DNA of 64,000 bases from Gari tellinella (GCA_922989275.2 OV277871.1:2294001-2358000); one strand, 5' to 3'; shown: positions 41,751 to 54,330, counted from the stretch's first letter. Made by a program: numbers and translations. The notes: generated by a model from the letters alone, not told the origin.

Positions 41751-41917
41751 GACCCCTTCACTGTCTTGCCCAGAGTACAATGATTATTTGCAAACAGTTA
41801 AGATCAGGATCCAAACTGTTTGACAAACATTCCAATAATCCTTAAATTTAAATTTGACTAATAACAGCAGACGATTTTTTTTAATGGGATGACGTCATGA
41901 CAGTGATGGGGCTAAAC
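41751..41917. mobile_element. PAL-B MITE, hairpin mostly deleted
   Basis: GACCCCTTCACTGTCTTGCC; AACAGTTAAGATCAGGATCC only; AGCAGACGATTTTTTTTAATG; ATGACAGTGATGGGGC. Confidence 0.6.
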
Positions 41918-42795
41918 AACGGATACTCATTAGAAACAGTTTAGATTCAGATCAGACGCCGAGTAACTCGAAACTGATTTCCACTGTTTATTGAGTAACT
42001 CCAAAATGTTTGCCACTTAACTCTTTCCTCCTTGAAACGTTAAATGGACTGTTAAAATTTCCATTTTAGTCTAGTCCATTTCTAACTTTTAAGGGTTGTT
42101 TTTGTCAATGTTTGGCATTATGACAAACAGTGAAGACCCTGATCAGAGGGCTCCATTCGGCATAGGACAAGTGTACTGTTCACATGTACACTAATTGCAA
42201 AGGACGCCTATATGCGGGACTAGGGTTCAAAGGGTTGAAGTAAGATTGGTTGTTCTTCATTTTTGATATAATGTTGTATTCTATGACACTGTATTTTTGT
42301 TTAGTTTAGTTCAAAGGAGAAGGAATAACGTTTACTCAATGAGTATAGTTGGACTTTTTATATGAACGGGTTATATATTATTCAATCCATTACTCAGTAC
42401 ATGCGCTTTTTAAGCCTTTTAGTTGTTCCTCCACTGACGAAAAAAGTTTCACTTTATACAGTCATAATAACTGTGAAATGTTTTCTATATCTTAGCAGAT
42501 AGCAACTTAAAGCAGGATGAAAGTAAAGCCGAATGCGCTATACGGCGCATTCTGCTTTACATTCAATCTACTTTAAGTTTTCACATGGTGAGATGTATTA
42601 ATTCCCATTTAAATGAAGAAAAACGAAATAGCAATGTAGAAAATGACATGCTTATGGAAACATATATACATGTAGTTTATTTCAATAAGAGTCAAGCCCG
42701 TAGAAACAGGGAAGGGCGTTCCCCCTCCTCCAATAATTTTGCCAATACTAGTTAAAATACATGTACATAAATTTTAACAGTAATTTTAATATGAG
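41918..42795. other. no gene; hairpin scraps and PAL-F copy
   Basis: A broken core hairpin at 41935-42015, a CAAACAGTGAAGACCCTGATC scrap at 42123, and a PAL-F copy at about 42378-42600 with TTAAAGCAGGATGAAAGTAAAG, CATTCTGCTTTACATTC and CTACTTTAAG. Confidence 0.5.
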
Positions 42796-43630
42796 TATTA
42801 TTTATCGACTCGCGCATAAGACAGTCTATTCCGTCGGCGGACCTGCAACAGTTGTACGGCTTCCGGTTAGTTCCCCAACTGTAACATGAACTCTTGCAGG
42901 ACCGCCACCGGAAACGAACGCCTAAAGACTGAACAACAATTATGACAATTTCTTATTACTTTAATAATTCTCATCTTACAAGACCAGGGATAAACCTATA
43001 TGTTGCACATAGTTATTTTAAATGAAAAGCTAAGAGGTTGGAATGATATGGCCGCTACAGTTTGTTCACCAAGTTTCCATCGTGGCTAGGTTGAACATGG
43101 GAAAATGTCTAACGGTCCGGAAGTTCGATCCTGCCTGTATGAATAGGAGAAGCTGCCTTGCTCAAGTTGCTGATCACTGGCTTTACGCATTGTGTTCATA
43201 CCCGCTATACCAATTACCAACCAGTCCACACGCTACCTAGTGTGAACATATCGACCAGAACACACGTTACCTAGTGTGTATACGTACCAACCAGTGCACA
43301 CGTTACCTAGTGCACACGTACCGACAGGTACACACGTTACCTAGTGTGTACACACCAGTTACACCACTATATTGCCAATACGCAACTTTCATTATAACAC
43401 GCCAAAGAATTTAGGGGGTACACAGGATACGCCAAGTACGAGGACTGTGCGAGCGAGATCCCTACCCCTATATTTTGTTTGTGAATTTGAATTTAGATGA
43501 CGATAAATTTATAAGGCAGTTTATTTGTATATCTTACAAGTTGTAAAGTTCTCACCTCTCACTCTAGTTACCCACAGATGACTGTGGACTATCGTAGTGA
43601 GGGTTGTTCAACGAAAGGCAAGGATCAAAC
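42796..43630 (+). repeat. 835-bp duplicated segment, copy A
   Basis: Matches 44585-45419 over its whole length with one difference seen (T at 43471, A at 45260). Contains a tRNA-like block (43040-43140, with GGAAGTTCGATCCTGCC), four CACACGTTACCTAGTGTG-type palindromes (43230-43350) and no convincing gene; the 65-codon frame is not protein-like. Confidence 0.9.
43225..43352. repeat. array of four short CACACGTTACCTAGTGTG palindromes
   Basis: CACACGCTACCTAGTGTG, ACACACGTTACCTAGTGTGT, TGCACACGTTACCTAGTGCA and TACACACGTTACCTAGTGTGTA are separated by 10-14 bp beginning CGACC-/AACCAG-type linkers. Outer bases co-vary so each unit remains self-complementary. Repeated in copy B at 45014-45141. Confidence 0.75.
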
Positions 43631-44362
43631 AACTAGACCGCAGAATTTTCGTACCACTGTAGCGACAATAAAAATCGATTAATTAGCCTACTGCATTTAT
43701 CAACAGTTCCTGATTGAATTAACCTTCATCACAGTTCATAATGTCAAATATGACCCAATACTTTGCACTGTTCTCAGATTACATTTCACGCTGTAGGGTT
43801 CCTTTACAAAACATCCTCGTCGAATGTCATTATCACATGAGGGGTTAACGATTTCTGTCCGATATAATAGAGAGCATTATTCACCACAAAAATTAATGTG
43901 TTCTTTTTATTATCTGTTTGCCCGCATGTTCTACATCCCTGTCTCGATTTCACAACTTGAGGACCTCCAGATCCCGTTGCAGGTCCTGAACTGCTTGGTC
44001 AAATGGAGGCACATGGCACCAGGTCCCATTGAATGGCGCTTCTCCCGGAGCTGAAATAATGAAAGAACTACCGCAGACCAACTGACATTGATTGTGACGT
44101 CTTTGAAGCATTCATGTTATACATATACTACACTTCCATTCAGATATCTATGATTTGAGTCTTATAGCTAGCTTAAACATTGACATATTTTCAAAACCTT
44201 TCTATCATCGATCTAGTGCCTCCGATGCGTTAAGACCTATTTACATCACTGAGTGTTTACTATTCCTTTCCGTATGCAATGACCATTTTGAAGCCACATC
44301 AGAGCGGGCCAAGAAAGTGAACTAGTCTTGTATTATGTTTTATGTGGGAGTGGTGGGAGGGT
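43631..44362. other. spacer between duplicated segments, no gene
   Basis: Open frame of 76 codons at 43824-44054 has no recognisable domain. No repeat family boundary recognised. Confidence 0.4.
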
Positions 44363-44590
44363 GACGATTTTTCTTTGCTGCTTCCTTGCTTGTTAGCTCG
44401 ATTGAAAAGGAAGATGACGTCACCAATGATGTCATAAATGTTTTATCTCGTGACTAAAATGCTTTCATGGTGAAAGGGAGGTAATTGTGTTAAACTAAGC
44501 CTAGTATAGGAGACCAATCATTCCAAACACTCTTGTGCATGCTCGCTAAAATAATGTGCGTTATTGCTATAAAGCAATAACGATTATTAT
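44363..44590 (+). repeat. 228-bp module adjoining copy B, second copy at 51936
   Basis: Starts GACGATTTTTCTTTGCTGC, includes GATGACGTCACCAATGATG, ends GCGTTATTGCTATAAAGCAATAACG ATTATTAT, a terminal hairpin. Near identical to 51936-52163. Confidence 0.85.
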
Positions 44591-45419
44591 TTATCGACTC
44601 GCGCATAAGACAGTCTATTCCGTCGGCGGACCTGCAACAGTTGTACGGCTTCCGGTTAGTTCCCCAACTGTAACATGAACTCTTGCAGGACCGCCACCGG
44701 AAACGAACGCCTAAAGACTGAACAACAATTATGACAATTTCTTATTACTTTAATAATTCTCATCTTACAAGACCAGGGATAAACCTATATGTTGCACATA
44801 GTTATTTTAAATGAAAAGCTAAGAGGTTGGAATGATATGGCCGCTACAGTTTGTTCACCAAGTTTCCATCGTGGCTAGGTTGAACATGGGAAAATGTCTA
44901 ACGGTCCGGAAGTTCGATCCTGCCTGTATGAATAGGAGAAGCTGCCTTGCTCAAGTTGCTGATCACTGGCTTTACGCATTGTGTTCATACCCGCTATACC
45001 AATTACCAACCAGTCCACACGCTACCTAGTGTGAACATATCGACCAGAACACACGTTACCTAGTGTGTATACGTACCAACCAGTGCACACGTTACCTAGT
45101 GCACACGTACCGACAGGTACACACGTTACCTAGTGTGTACACACCAGTTACACCACTATATTGCCAATACGCAACTTTCATTATAACACGCCAAAGAATT
45201 TAGGGGGTACACAGGATACGCCAAGTACGAGGACTGTGCGAGCGAGATCCCTACCCCTAAATTTTGTTTGTGAATTTGAATTTAGATGACGATAAATTTA
45301 TAAGGCAGTTTATTTGTATATCTTACAAGTTGTAAAGTTCTCACCTCTCACTCTAGTTACCCACAGATGACTGTGGACTATCGTAGTGAGGGTTGTTCAA
45401 CGAAAGGCAAGGATCAAAC
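44585..45419 (+). repeat. 835-bp duplicated segment, copy B
   Basis: See copy A. Here it directly follows the 228-bp module, sharing its ATTATTAT end, giving a 1057-bp composite (44363-45419) that may be the parent structure. Confidence 0.9.
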
Positions 45420-48000
45420 TCCCAGACCGCCAGAATTACGCCACAAAATTAAACTTCTAAAGAAGTTAAATTTCCGCCAATTCTGCTATTTAAGTACATG
45501 TATGATTTAGAGAGTGACGCATTTCATTAATGTTAATGTAACTTATTTCCACAAGCCTTTAGTACAGTTCAACCGGACTGAATGGCTGTAGGTATCTACT
45601 GTATTCCTAAATGTACCTTTATTGTATACCTCGCCAAAATGCATTTCTTTTCTATTGTAATAGTACACTAACGGGCACCACCCCAGTTCAACCACTGGGT
45701 CATGTCAAACACCAAATTCGAATTCATGCACGATATATGATACCAGTACTCTATTTCTTTGTCAACATTTCGTCTAAGTATAAGATCATCGTTTTTAGAC
45801 ATTAATGCAAATCTTCCTTGCTTAAAGAGCATATAAGCTACTGCTTAAAAGATTTATAATTTACTGAACATACTAATATTTGTTTTGAGCAGAACTGAAC
45901 ATACCTTTATTGATTTGTACATCAGTACACCATCATATAACTAACACATTTATTGCTTTATAACACAAAGAAAAAACAAAACATATTTACATAATTTTAC
46001 ATTATGTGTGGTTTACCATTTTAATGTCGCAACCACGTTTCCTATTGATAAACTTATACAAGCTAACATCAGAAATCTACACCACGGAATAGAGGCACCC
46101 GATTATGATAGTGTTAATAGATCTACTTGTACTCGACAAGAGGGTGATTGGCGCTCACTGCTATCGAATTTAAGGACACAATGAAATGTATCTTAACATG
46201 TCAAAATATCTCCGATTTGCTGATTTTTTTATTATTATTACTTTTTAACATTGCACGGCAAATTATGCAAGTATGTTTCGGTTTGCATCATGGACCCGTA
46301 TATCGATTAAATCTACAGTGTCTGTATTTAAAGGCAAAACGTCTGCCATTGTACTGTTTGCTACTGATTGGTTGGTTGATTGATACACGTGAGCCGGCGG
46401 ACGTGATCCGATATTAACGCGTTCCACTACCAAACCAGGAGGCGCTAGTTCGATCCTCCGCCAACACTTCATAACCCGAGGTCAGATGTGCCAGTGCATT
46501 CAAGAACCAGAGAACCCCGTCGACAACATGAGTAGCATAGGGCATGGCGCCCGGATTTTCCGTTCCCTTTATCTCGAGGGTGGATTGGGTCAACTTAGCC
46601 GCTTTCACAGAAACGGACGTAAACATATACAACCAACAAACCGACTAATACCCTAGACTAGCCAGAGCTCATAGTCACTTTATCCCAAGACGAAAACGGA
46701 TTTATGTACATACAATACCGAACTGCTGATCATAATCCTTCCAGCCTAAACCTGTTTGGCTTTATTGCTCCAGATGTCACACACAACGCTCTTGTACTGA
46801 TGGTTATTGAGCTTTCCCTCTCCTCTAGACAAGTCTTCTTGTACACTTGACATTGCCGTGTCTAGTCAGAAGTGTCACACTCAGGTGTTAAAAGAAAAAT
46901 ATTTGTAGAAATGTATAAGAATATGAATACAGTGTCGTTAACAGAATAGCTCTCATTCTATTTATATTTTATTACATAGAATAGATATATGTCAATTTTT
47001 GCTAGACTTTAAACTAAATACCGCGCACGGAGGGTCGGACACAATGATGCTGTTCAATGTCCATATGATCTTAATCTTCCTAGAAGACGGCATAGTAAAC
47101 CTAAATCAAAATGTACACTCAATACTGCCTACTGAGGTAAATCAAGAATTAGATACCAATGTGGAGAATCCAATCAGTCGCACTTTCTGGCTAGGGCGCC
47201 ACCAAAACCTAGGGTTAGGGTAAACTTTACAATCTGTTCGCAAGTATTTTCGTAGAAATTAACTGGCTATCTTTGGTATCACTAACCTGGCCATTTATTG
47301 TAACATTAATCTGGCCATTTCTTGTGACATTAACCTGACCACAAAATTAACATTTTTGGTGGCAGACTTTTTTTTAAATTTCGTCAACTTTCTCGTTCTA
47401 CTGTATTCTTTACAATTGAGCATTTCAATTCAAAGCTAGTTGTTGTGGCCTACAGCTACCCTGAATTCAACTATTTAACCACCATGTAAGCTGTTGCAGT
47501 ATCATCAAAAGTGCTGTGTAATAGATGGAAAAACAACATCGATAATCTGAAACTCTAAACCGATTAATTATCCATTGTACCATCGGTATCTTTGCTACCA
47601 TAACTTTCATGCCTTGGGTCTAATTAAACTCTTGGAAAAATGTTAATCTATATAAGATATTGAAGCTTTAAACTGTTTGTACGCATTCTGAAACAGCCAT
47701 TTGAAGATTCTTAATTTCTTAAATGTAAAAAAGGTTAGAAAACTTCGAGTGTGAATGTTGAAATATCACTATTCTAAGTCTAAAATGCAAATAAAAGGCT
47801 ATTGTGTATATCGCTTATAACATCACTTATTCTCCATAACCAATTTATGTTACAATAGTCTTCAAGCATGATAAGTAGTCCACATGCGTACAGTTAGATG
47901 ATATGGAGCTATTTCTCGTCTTTGCCAGAGGGACGACAACTGTCACAAAATTAACATGTCGTTCCATGGATTCATTAATGAGAGTACATAATAAGATACT
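45420..48000. other. no recognisable gene
   Basis: AT-rich. A tRNA-like block lies at 46385-46465 (GGCGCTAGTTCGATCCTCCGCC). A 24-bp repeat (TGGCCATTTCTTGTGACATTAA) occurs three times at 47278-47345. A telomere-like CCTAGGGTTAGGGTAA lies at 47208. Short frames at 46414-46632(-) and 46999-47223(+) lack domains. Confidence 0.4.
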
Positions 48001-49274
48001 TTTTGGGCATTTTGTCGATGTCTTGAAAGGTACGGCTAGATCTAGATATTTCTCCAGAGATATATCTACTTAAATTGTCTCTAGTTCTATAGACATGTTT
48101 GTTGTTCTTTGAATGGTAGTAAATTAATATTTTAACAAAACAAGATAATGATTGTTTGCTTTAACTACGCCTTGTTTTGCAACGACAAGAATGACATAAG
48201 TAGAATCTAATTTAATTTAGCATTAGATCTAGATCTATCAGCTATAATCTACATTTTAATGATAGAATCTATATTCGATAAGCCCAGAACGATAATTAGA
48301 GACAATCCGAATGAATCGGAGCAACTCTAAATCTAATTATCACCACCATGGTTTAGATCTAGATCTGTAACCAATTTAATAACAATAATTATCATCAACG
48401 GATCATCATCATCTTGCGCTAGTGCTAGATCTAGATATCTACATGCATATCGACATAGAGTAAAGTACCCTAATTTCGACACCTTAAGACACATTTTCAT
48501 TGTAACGATGAGAGTTTGTAGTTACCCTAACTTTGACATAGCAACAAACAAAACAATACATTTACCCACGTTTTCTAATTTCTATTGCTTATGAAAGTCC
48601 TTGAGAATGCAGTGCAATATGTTACTAACTTGAGCTGCTTTGGGTTCCTTATTTCGACAGGGGAACCCCAAATTCGACACCCAAACATAGTTTTTTAAAA
48701 AAGACATAAAAACATACACTCCTTTCAGATTTAACATTATCTAAATGATTAATCATTTAAAAGCACATTTTTGTCATATCTGTTTTGTGTTACTGGCATA
48801 AAAGTTCAAATTTAACAGCATTCAACTGTTAAAATTTAAAACAAGACTATTCCAATGATTTTGTCAAATCTGTTTGTGTTAATTGGCTGCAATTAAGGAT
48901 CGTAGGATACCCGATACGCTAATTAAACCACCATGAGCTTTGGAATAGTCCTATATAACTGTACGCTTTGTTTAACCTTCTGCATGCTACCAGTGAATTC
49001 ATGATACTGGTGCAAACATTTTCGCGTATCTCGCTGTCTGATTTGGATCCAAACTTTGTTTGCCTACCTGATGATTTTTTAAATGAAAATGTAATACAAG
49101 TCGAGAACTGATGTAGACTACATGTACATAACTTTGCATAGCATGTAATAGTAGGCCTATGGCGTTCACATGTATACAAAGTAAGCATGCAGCCAGTGGC
49201 GTCCTCAAAGGCTATGATAATAATCCACACAACACCAAAGACACAAGGAAACGAATCAATGGCAATCTTTACAG

Positions 49275-49446
49275 ATGATATTTCAAGCAATATTTCATCT
49301 CTATAATGCACTTGATATGTCATCCAAACGTACGACATGAAGCGGATCCACTCTTTAGGGCTGTCTTCATCAGATTGATAGCCGGTGCACATTAGCTGTA
49401 GGACTTTGTCATCAATGTCTATCAACTGTTGCGCACCCTCAGACAG
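49275..49446 (-). CDS. candidate exon of unknown gene
   Basis: The minus-strand frame has balanced protein-like composition (LIDIDDKVLQLMCTGYQSDE, WIRFMSYVWMTYQVHYRDE), an acceptor-like TTGAAG before 49446 and a donor-like CT|GTAAAG near 49275. No family recognised and no partner exon identified; it could belong to the surrounding candidate transposon. Confidence 0.25.
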
Positions 49447-49687
49447 TCTTCAAGATTGTGATTTGTTTTCATTAAATCTACAATATCTTAGTGACACCTA
49501 TTCTGCTTTAATTTGATTGATATTTTCCTTTGATCTTCACCTCTTTGGACTCTTTTTATTTTCCCTACTCTTCAAGTTTCTTTTCCTTTTAGAAACCTTG
49601 ACCCAAACGGAAATCCACCTCACGGGCTGCCCCCACCCCAAAAGACACACCCCCCCCCCCCCCAAAAAAAAAGAAAAACATAAAAAA

Positions 49688-49775
49688 TCTGTGTCTGCCG
49701 TGATTTGAACCACTAATCACCAATTATCGAAGGCGTTAAGTGCCCCCTGTCTTTGTACACGCGACCATTACCGCC
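49688..49775 (-). pseudogene. tRNA-derived relic
   Basis: Minus strand: GCGGTAATGGTCGCGTG, a GGGGGCACTTAACGCC arm, then TTAGTGGTTCAAATCACGGC as T-arm. Follows a poly-C/poly-A tract at 49650-49675 on the plus strand. Confidence 0.35.
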
Positions 49776-50273
49776 AACGTTATTTAGCATGTATATAAAT
49801 ATATGTTTATAGGGCAATGTGAATCTAAAATTAGGGGTGTCGAATTAAGGAGCAATCACTTATTTTGGCACCTTATTTCCGACACCCCTAATCTGAAGGT
49901 CAAATCGCCTAACAGACAAGCAAGGATCAGTCTACATGATAAACAACAATAAAAAATGAGTTTCTGGAGTCCGTAATGGCTAAATTTTACAAAAACTAAA
50001 GCACCACATTTAGGTTCTGGTATGATGCCCCTTAACAGTTTCCGTAAGACACACTTTTTCGGTCTTTGAAAATTTTCGAAATTTTATTCGACAGACCTAT
50101 GTCATCAAACATACGCCTGTGTGAATAGATTTTTTTCGTGACGTCAACATTTAAATTTGACGTCATTAAATTATCAATCATAATATTGATTTAAACATTT
50201 AATCAGGAGAAATGGATATGGTTGTAAGAAGGTGTCGAATTAAGGGGCCTGTCGAATTTAGGTGCCATTGCTC

Positions 50274-51935
50274 TATCCATATCATCATGACATGATTCAT
50301 CAATCGGTTAGATCTAGATCTAGACCTATATAGATCCAGATCGATACTGTAAACTTGTGCATTTGCAAAATAAGGCCCGTTCTTTCATCTTGTAGATCTA
50401 GATCTATATCTCATTCAACTATGAATAGGTCCCACAGATCGTCAATTGCATTATCACTAAAAATCTTTAAAGTAGGTCTAGATCTAGCTCTGATTTTGCA
50501 AACTATTTATTATATATAAATAACAGAACAGAACAAAACTTAATTTTATCTCCGGCATGGTTACATGCAGCATGAGGTTAAATATAGTTTATACATCCCA
50601 TAGCTATGACGTAATTGTTTCAAATGACGTCATAAGAACGTAACATGTTCCACCGAAATGTTGGCTACCAAGTACATCTACTCCAAATGTATGACGTCAT
50701 AAGTGAGCGCGAGGACAGCCTTGCAAACTAAAGCAAATAAATAATACAAACTAGAGATCGATCTTACTCTCATGAATTAAAATTAAGACAATAATTTGAC
50801 AATATCATCTCGTCTTGAACAAACATTCGTAGAGGCAACCCAAAGTTGCATAAAGGATCTAAAGAGTTCCACTAAATAACGGGTGAAATCCCCAAATTAT
50901 TATGTAGACGTTGCATAGACCAGATCACACCATAATAACCAAACTTAGTAGTTCTAGATCCAGATCTCGCTCTAATTTTTGAATGCAATCTAGAACAAGA
51001 ATTAATTACATAGATCTACACCTTCTGCATTTGACCTCTGGTTATTTTCAGTTGCTTGACCTTTATCTAGATCTAGATCTATATCAGACTAGATCCAGAT
51101 TTCTATATCTAGATCAAAACGTCAAACACTAACAGCAAAAACTTCTTGATTCCATGCCTATCTATTTTCTGACGTTTTATAAAAGTTCAGCTCATACATG
51201 CTGATTGCTGAAGGTAGATCTAGATCTACCGGTGCATGACATGTATAGATCTATGCATTCTAGAAACAAATTTATCTTGTAGATCTAGATCTAGAAAACT
51301 TTCTGTATATCTATAGTGATCCGTTATTGGCAGGTTGGCTGTACTGTCCCAAAGTTACTAGGCCTATTTCAATTCAGTGTCATAATCTATGCACTTTTAC
51401 GTATTTTATGGTTAACGGTGAAGTTTAAACTGTTCTGTGTGTTTACAAACAAGCATTAAATGACGTGTCTAGATCTACCCTATTCGGATATTTCGGGATA
51501 CACAGTAACCCTGTGCTAGATCCAGGTAAGTTAAGGTGATTGAGCATCTATTCTAGATCTATTTCATCGGTCACATAAGTAGATCTAAACCTACAAGGCT
51601 ATCCACCAATTCATGCAATCACTAACTTTATATTTGCTTGCATATAACCTCTAAAAACTTGATAAAGAAAGGAAAAACGGATATTTTACCAAGATTTCTG
51701 CCTGCGATTTCTTTTGGAATCGCTTGTTTGGTGGCTGTGTTCGTCGATGCGATTAAATTCGTCATCCTCGCATACGATTTCTTTGTTGGATCAACATTGT
51801 GCTCTTCATGGTCTTGTTTAAGTTTGACATCCTTCGTTTAGCTCCTTTTCCCCATATCCTTGCCGATTATATCAGATTTAACTTTAATATTTTTGACGAT
51901 TTTTCTTTGCTGCTTCCTTGCTTGTTAGCTCGATT
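50274..51935. repeat. region rich in dispersed AGATCTAGATCT motifs, no gene
   Basis: TAGATCTAGATCTA-type self-complementary words occur roughly every 100 bp (for example near 50313, 50398, 50480, 50960, 51070, 51220 and 51284); the enrichment begins near 48030. A minus-strand open stretch at about 51620-51820 (ASTNTATKQAIPKEIAGRNL) has some coding character but no supported start or family. Confidence 0.5.
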
Positions 51936-52163
51936 GACGATTTTTCTTTGCTGCTTCCTTGCTTGTTAGCTCGATTGAAAAGGAAGATGACGTCACCAAT
52001 GATGTCATAAATGTTTTATCTCGTGACTAAAATGCTTTCATGGTGAAAGGGAGGTAATTGTGTTAAACTAAGCCTAGTATAGGAGACCAATCATTCCAAA
52101 CACTCTTGTGCATGCTCGCTAAAATAATGTGCGTTATTGCTATAAAGCAATAACGATTATTAT
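51936..52163 (+). repeat. 228-bp module, second copy, with 41-bp tandem start
   Basis: Identical in layout to 44363-44590. The first 41 bp (GACGATTTTTCTTTGCTGC...) are tandemly duplicated just before it at 51895-51935. Here it is not followed by the 835-bp segment. Confidence 0.85.
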
Positions 52164-52398
52164 ACTGTTTTAAATGTGGAAAAACACCCACAAAACGCAC
52201 CAGAGACCTTCTAGGAATAAACTTTTCCCGGGGGAGCATGTCTCCGCACCCGCTTTTAATAGCGCGTACACTATTTTGAGAGGGTAGGGTTAGGGGTTAG
52301 GGGTTATAGATTAAAGGCTGGAAAACATCCGGTCAAAATTTTATCCTATTTTAAATAATTTATGTTATTTTCAGTCGAATTTTTAAAAATAGATTTAT

Positions 52399-53099
52399 CG
52401 TCGCCTTAGACTTATAGTGCGCTATCTACATTTTTGGAGATATTGAGATATATACATCGTTGTTTTCGTCTTAAAGTGAACTGTCACCAGGTGCAAACAG
52501 AAAATGGATTTGGCGCCTAGACTTAAAGTTACCGCCTCACAACTTGCGCTATCTCCATGATTCTCAAACATTTTTCAATGTTATACTAAGCTATGTCCTG
52601 GAGTTGCAGCACTATAGTTCTTAATTTATAAACCTTAGATGTATTACCCAATCACGTTTGAGTCATTAAGCACGTGACAGTTATGTTTACAACCACATTT
52701 TGCGGTATCTCCATATGGGCTAAATATTTGTAATATTACACTGAGCTATCTCCAAACTAAAAGATTGAGCCACAGCTTCCGTGCCACGCCATGTCAGGTA
52801 TAATAGATGAAGAATAACGGCATAACCGTAAATGTGATCAGAGCATACAGATTTTACTTGATAAGATATTTGTTAATAGTTCAGTATAATACTGAAAAAA
52901 AATAAAAATATTTTTTGAATTTTGAGCTATCTCCAAAATAAAAATTGAAATTATGGACAATGTGCAAGGTCTGTCATATGTTTTTTAATTTGGAAAAAAA
53001 AGACAAAGAATTAATGGAATAACACACTTTGAATGTTTGAAGGCGTTTTTCTCGAAACTGTAAAAATGTAGATAGCTCATTATAAGAATAAGGCGACGT
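52399..53099. mobile_element. 700-bp MITE-like element with CGTCGCCTTA ends
   Basis: CGTCGCCTTAGACTTATAG, CGCTATCTACATTTTT at the left and AAAAATGTAGATAGC, TAAGAATAAGGCGACG at the right form roughly 37-bp TIRs. GAGCTATCTCC recurs inside. No coding frame. Confidence 0.6.
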
Positions 53100-53448
53100 T
53101 ATGTTAGTATTATACCTATTTTGAATGAACGAGCCGCCCTCGGAAGGCACCAGAGACCATCAAGTAATAAAGTTTTAGCCCTTATGCGTTTATTAGAATA
53201 GTATCATGTGTTCTGCGCTGTATCCCTGGTGTTACAGAATCCCGGAGTGTCAAATCCTGCAACTGTTCCTTTCTGTTGACTAATAACAAACAGAACCTTG
53301 GGAGACACAATATGACCGGCTTTGTAAGGATTGAGGATTTAGGTATATCCATACTATTGGCAAGTATAACGGTCGAGAAGACGAAATGGGTTAAGCTTTA
53401 TGACAAAAGTTGTCAAGCTGTGAAGATCCAAATCTCCGATCGTGCTCC
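53100..53448. other. no recognisable gene
   Basis: CACCAGAGACCATCAAG near 53150 echoes CACCAGAGACCTTCTAG near 52198, so the MITE-like element at 52399 may sit inside another repeat. Confidence 0.3.
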
Positions 53449-53702
53449 TACAGTGGAGAAAACGTTATTCTTTCCCGTTTAAGCGCAAACGAAACGCAAA
53501 CGCAATACACTAAAATGTAGATCATGAATAACAACTTTGTGACGATTCTGACTTTTTATATTAAGCTGAGTGGCAAACAGTTTGGAGCCTGATCAGACGC
53601 TGGGTTACCCGGCGTCTGATCTGGCTCCAAACGGTTTGTACTGGAAATAATAGTTTTAGCGTAAACGCGTTTCTTTGAAAGAATAACGTTTTCTCCACTG
53701 TT
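53449..53702 (-). mobile_element. PAL-A MITE, copy 12
   Basis: Intact ends (right end CCACTGTTA has one extra base). Core hairpin 53573-53639 with GCTGGGTTACCCGGC. Confidence 0.88.
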
Positions 53703-54330
53703 AGTGCTTGCAAAGTCGACTATAGTCGCTTATAAACAGCAGCAGTGAAATGGCTAAATATGTGACCAAACCACATGATACAGTTTAATTATTACTTTAC
53801 GGAGAACAATGAGGAAAAGTATCTCTCTGTTAGGCCTATAATATTTGATTATTAAAACTCGGTCAGCTAATACATGTAACGTTTGTCTGTAACATTTACC
53901 GTCTTGATCCGTTTTCGTCTTCTGCAGTGTCGATTTTAAGGTAAGAGTTGTCTGTAATAGGGTTTGGGAAATGTTTGCACAATGTCAAACAATTTGGATC
54001 CAGATGAGACTCTGAGAAACTCGGTGTCTCATCTGGATCTACTCTGTTTGAGATATTATACCACAAACTCGCCATTAGCACAGCTAAAAGCATGGAGAAA
54101 TGCTAAAAGTAAATCATTGTTGCTAAACTAATTAGTGGTATTTAACCATCAATTTAGTATTACAAACTGCCCACACAGATTGTAACAGAACGCTGATAAT
54201 TGAAAGCTTGTACATCACTGCATTGTAATCAGTTGCAGAGGTAGGCAGTAATTGTTCAGTCTCGTCAATATAAAAGTATACACAGAGTATCATAACAACT
54301 GTTCATTATATATAAGTACACTGTCATTTC
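53703..54330. other. no gene apart from the hairpin
   Basis: AT-rich, no domain in the short frames. Confidence 0.3.
53983..54052. repeat. core hairpin, GATGAGAC/GTCTCATC arm variant
   Basis: CAAACAATTTGGATCCAGATG and AGACTCTGAGAAACTCGGTGTC. The arms carry paired changes relative to CAGATCAGACG. Similar arms are at 59215 and 57960. Confidence 0.65.

Larger units (their letters stand above)
48466..50273. mobile_element. candidate DNA transposon with TTTCGACACC ends
   Basis: TACCCTAATTTCGACACCTTA at 48466 and its near complement GGTGTCGAATTAAGG with TGTCGAATTTAGGTGCC at 50231-50266 could be the ends of a 1.8-kb element. Internal copies of the same motif (48655-48685, 49834-49895) form a 60-bp fold-back. 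No transposase recognised. Confidence 0.35.

Noticed and set aside
43043..43240. 65-codon frame repeated identically at 44832-45029
   Set aside because: Identity follows from the DNA duplication; the frame includes a tRNA-like block and palindromes and shows no codon-level conservation.
47208..47222. Telomeric repeat (also near 52285-52310)
   Set aside because: Only two or three TTAGGG-like units, not a telomere array; interstitial chance or a short relic.
51620..51840. Minus-strand exon-like stretch with ASTNTATKQAIPKEIAGRNL
   Set aside because: Some coding character, but no supported start, partner exon or family; it ends in stops on both sides within 75 codons.
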